Source: Thermoanaerobacter pseudethanolicus ATCC 33223 (GTDB lineage: Bacteria > Bacillota > Thermoanaerobacteria > Thermoanaerobacterales > Thermoanaerobacteraceae). From it: DNA of 64,000 bases. Under the pieces are notes generated by a model that searched no databases, was not told where the DNA came from, and was given only the letters and a program-made list of their open reading frames with translations. The position numbers and the translations under genes were made by a program. Below are positions 61,452 to 64,000 of this stretch, in pieces. Within the stretch, counting starts at the first letter, position 1. Each line of letters opens with the position of its first letter. The DNA lies in contig NC_010321.1 of NCBI RefSeq assembly GCF_000019085.1, positions 2,270,001 through 2,334,000 of the forward strand, read 5' to 3'.

Positions 61452-62054
61452 TCACTCCTCAAAAAGTATTCGGGCCACTTCAGTCTCTAGTTCTTCCCTT
61501 TGAACCTTGAGCAGATAATCAAAGGTACAGTTTATCTCGACCGTCGCCGATTTTAATATGAATCCGCCTTTTATGGCTCTTTTTTCTCCCGAAAACCTAA
61601 TATTGCCTGCTTTCCCTTGCTTTTTCAGGGCTTCGTTAACTCTCTCAAGTAATTCAGGAGTTATCTTTTCCTTATCAGCCTCGGAAACAATAATTTCCTC
61701 ATTACCGTCAACGGCAGCGGCCAAAATCATGCGGTAAACCAGGTCCCTGTACTTTTCTGGTTCTAGATTTAGAAGTTTATTTTCCGCCCTGACGAAGGCT
61801 TCGTTTATCAAAGCCTGTTTCGCTTCCAAATAGCGCTTTCTCTCTTCCAGTTCGGCAATAGACAGGATTTTCCTCTTTTCCTCTCTGGCCACCTTCTTGG
61901 CCTTTTTCTCGGCTTCGGCTTCTAGTTGTACAGCTTGTTTCCTCGCCTTTTCCAGGATTTCAGCTGCTTCTTTTTTTGCTTTTTCGATTATCCGATTTTT
62001 TTGCTCTGTGGCCTCTTCAAAAATTTTTTCTTTAATCTTTGCAATACCCTGCAT
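61452..62054 (-). CDS. atpE: V-type ATP synthase subunit E
   Basis: A 200-residue peripheral-stalk subunit. The N-terminal half is a long charged helix ([20 protein letters not shown]) and the C-terminal half a mixed alpha/beta domain with [21 protein letters not shown] and [16 protein letters not shown] precedes the ATG at 62054 by 8 nt. It ties the A3B3 head to subunit I. Confidence 0.93.
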   Translation of the reverse strand: MQGIAKIKEKIFEEATEQKNRIIEKAKKEAAEILEKARKQAVQLEAEAEKKAKKVAREEKRKILSIAELEERKRYLEAKQALINEAFVRAENKLLNLEPEKYRDLVYRMILAAAVDGNEEIIVSEADKEKITPELLERVNEALKKQGKAGNIRFSGEKRAIKGGFILKSATVEINCTFDYLLKVQREELETEVARILFEE

Positions 62055-62066
62055 TATAAGCACTCC

Positions 62067-62549
<483 letters not shown>

Positions 62550-64000
62550 TTAAACTCCTCCTTCAAAAGTTTGATTTTTTAAATTAACTCTACCAATATC
62601 TTCTAGATCCACATATTTCGTGTCTATCCTCAAAGGTTGGAAGGGTTTGCCTCCACCCTCGTAGAACTTACCGAAAAATTCAATATACTGCAGTCGGCTG
62701 CTGTGGACATAAGCGCCCAAGGCATTTACTGCGACGTTGAAAAGGTGACCTCCTATCAACACCAGCAGCATCGCTATATACCCGAATATATTTACTCCTA
62801 GCATTCTTGCCATGGTATTGATGACAGTAGCTATAACGCCTGTTGCAAGGCCCAACGCCAGCAGACGGGAGTAAGAAAGCACGTCGCTTAAATAACTAGT
62901 GACATTGTAAAGGCTTAAAAGCCCCGACATGAACTTTTTTAAAATATTTTTCTGAGATCTCCCCTGCGTCAGCACAAGGCCTATTGCGCCGGCGGCAGTT
63001 ACATATTTTGCTATTCCTGCTAAATTCGGAAAAGCCATCATCACGAGCCCTGTCAGTAGCACCAGCCACAGTCCCTGATCCATGAAAGCATCGGCTACCC
63101 TTCCCTTTTTTATATTTTTATAGGCGCTCAAGATTATACCAGTGTATATCTGTATCAGACCAAAAGCAAAACTCAAAAACAAAACAGCCAACGGATTGTC
63201 AAGAGGATTCAGCCAGAGCGGCTTGACCTTAATAAGGTCACCAAACCAGCTACCAAAAATCATCCCCCAGATAAAAGTCGATATTCCTCCTAGGAACAAA
63301 AGCTCCGCCAGCTTTTTACCCATCCCTTTCAATTTGAGCTTCCAGAGAGCAAGGCCTGACAGCAGGGACAGCACCAGACCATAAGCCGCGTCACTAACCA
63401 TCATACCAAAGAACACAAAGTAGAAAGGCGCCATGAACACATTAGGGTCTATCTCCCTTGGATTTGGAAGACTGTAGAGCTCGGTTATTATCTCAAAAGG
63501 CTGCACTAACCTCGGGTTTGACAAAACCACCGGTATGTCATCATCTTCCGACGGTTCGGTAAAAACTATGTAGGCAGCACTGGTGACGGAGGTAATCGCT
63601 TCTTTTACGGCTCCCACCGAAGGCTCGGGAACCCAGGCTTTCATCAGGAAGACTTTTTCAGTACCTGCCATTTTCATGAAGTTCTCTTTTTTCTGTCTTT
63701 CCACAAACCAGTAATCGTAAAGAGCCTTTATGTCTAGTAGCCGATTCACTAGCGTAGAGATTTCTGCCTTTATTCTTTGCCTTTCGGTTTCGATGGCTTT
63801 TAACCTTTCCTGAAGCTCGGCAAGTATCTTCGCCGGAGTCCCTGTAAATCCCTCAAATCTCTCTGTATCAACGGAAAATTCCTTAAATACTTCTTGAATA
63901 TCCGATTTTGCCGAAACGTGATAGACTATTAATAAAAAGCCCTCTTCCCGACCTTCCTCTACCGGGATTATCTCCACGGCTAGTTCTTTTTCAGCCATTT
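62550..64000 (-). CDS. atpI: V-type ATP synthase subunit I, truncated at the window edge
   Basis: At least 482 residues are visible. The first ATG in the window (63998) aligns with an internal position of subunit I, since the family begins about 170 residues earlier, so the real start lies beyond 64000. The visible part has a coiled-coil cytoplasmic stretch (about 60-110), then VPEPSVGAVKEAI. Seven or eight membrane helices follow, with FFGMMVSDAAYGLVLSLLSG and the ion-pathway region SYLSDVLSYSRLLALGLATGVIA. It is the stator membrane subunit with the conserved Arg in SYSRLLALG. Confidence 0.93.
   Translation of the reverse strand, partial: MAEKELAVEIIPVEEGREEGFLLIVYHVSAKSDIQEVFKEFSVDTERFEGFTGTPAKILAELQERLKAIETERQRIKAEISTLVNRLLDIKALYDYWFVERQKKENFMKMAGTEKVFLMKAWVPEPSVGAVKEAITSVTSAAYIVFTEPSEDDDIPVVLSNPRLVQPFEIITELYSLPNPREIDPNVFMAPFYFVFFGMMVSDAAYGLVLSLLSGLALWKLKLKGMGKKLAELLFLGGISTFIWGMIFGSWFGDLIKVKPLWLNPLDNPLAVLFLSFAFGLIQIYTGIILSAYKNIKKGRVADAFMDQGLWLVLLTGLVMMAFPNLAGIAKYVTAAGAIGLVLTQGRSQKNILKKFMSGLLSLYNVTSYLSDVLSYSRLLALGLATGVIATVINTMARMLGVNIFGYIAMLLVLIGGHLFNVAVNALGAYVHSSRLQYIEFFGKFYEGGGKPFQPLRIDTKYVDLEDIGRVNLKNQTFEGGV

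Noticed and set aside
63996-63998. ATG at 63998 as the start of subunit I
   Set aside because: The protein there aligns with an internal part of the family. The gene must begin beyond the window.

Overview
The window looks like chromosomal DNA of a low-GC, thermophilic, anaerobic Firmicute of the Thermoanaerobacter type. This is inferred from the strongly AT-rich sequence, frequent GTG/TTG starts behind strong AGGAGG-like ribosome binding sites, a large Bacillus-type SRP RNA followed by dnaX-ebfC-recR, and a V-type ATPase operon. No database was searched.

Region 1 (1-7740) is ordinary core genome, all on the minus strand: a truncated gene at the edge, a fluoride riboswitch driving two overlapping FluC/CrcB genes, recR, ebfC, dnaX, a PAS/GAF/HD-GYP sensor, SRP RNA, two tRNA-Ser genes, tadA, a small membrane protein and an SGNH hydrolase.

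Region 2 (7959-15003) is a nest of mobile elements. Two nearly identical class C group II introns lie head to tail behind one transcription terminator. The distal copy (A) carries a 1-bp frameshift and a 3,214-bp three-gene DDE/AAA transposon (8640-11853) flanked by an 8-bp duplication. Subtracting the transposon and one duplication leaves 1,911 nt, against 1,912 nt for the intact copy B. An Rpn-family nuclease gene (15032-15835) lies upstream of the shared terminator.

Region 3 (about 15.9-43.2 kb) is accessory DNA that resembles an integrative element. At its right end a tyrosine integrase points at the 3' end of tRNA-Thr, beside an ICEBs1-like module (Cro/CI-type repressors with an operator array, ImmA-like protease, excisionase-like protein). 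Its core is a tightly overlapping minus-strand operon (36602 to 22011). First come type IV secretion genes: a VirB2-like pilin, a PrgI/VirB3-like protein, a VirB4 split in two, a TrbL/VirB6-like protein and a VirB1-like peptidoglycan hydrolase. Next is a replication-initiator-like gene with iteron-like repeats inside it. Then comes a full Tad/Flp pilus set: CpaB, TadZ, TadA/CpaF, TadB, TadC, an Flp-like pilin, two TadE/G-like pseudopilins and a second TadZ. A prepilin peptidase, a 1,089-residue surface protein, a Q/T/S-rich secreted protein and an MqsRA-like toxin-antitoxin pair lie downstream. I see no relaxase or VirD4 coupling protein, so this T4SS-Tad hybrid may not be a standard conjugation machine. 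It is the best candidate for an undescribed system in the window.

Region 4 (43.2-53.3 kb) returns to housekeeping genes: S9 peptidase, purA, an FAD-dependent dehydrogenase, a chemotaxis receptor, a XapX-like protein, a CoA-disulfide-reductase-like enzyme and oligoendopeptidase F. Region 5 (53.5-64 kb) looks visibly GC-richer: a split ChrA pair, an ISL3-family element with unusual 35-bp flanking repeats, and a V-type ATPase operon in the order I-K-E-C-F-A-B-D. Its c-ring subunit has the residues of Na+-translocating enzymes. Subunit I runs off the right edge.
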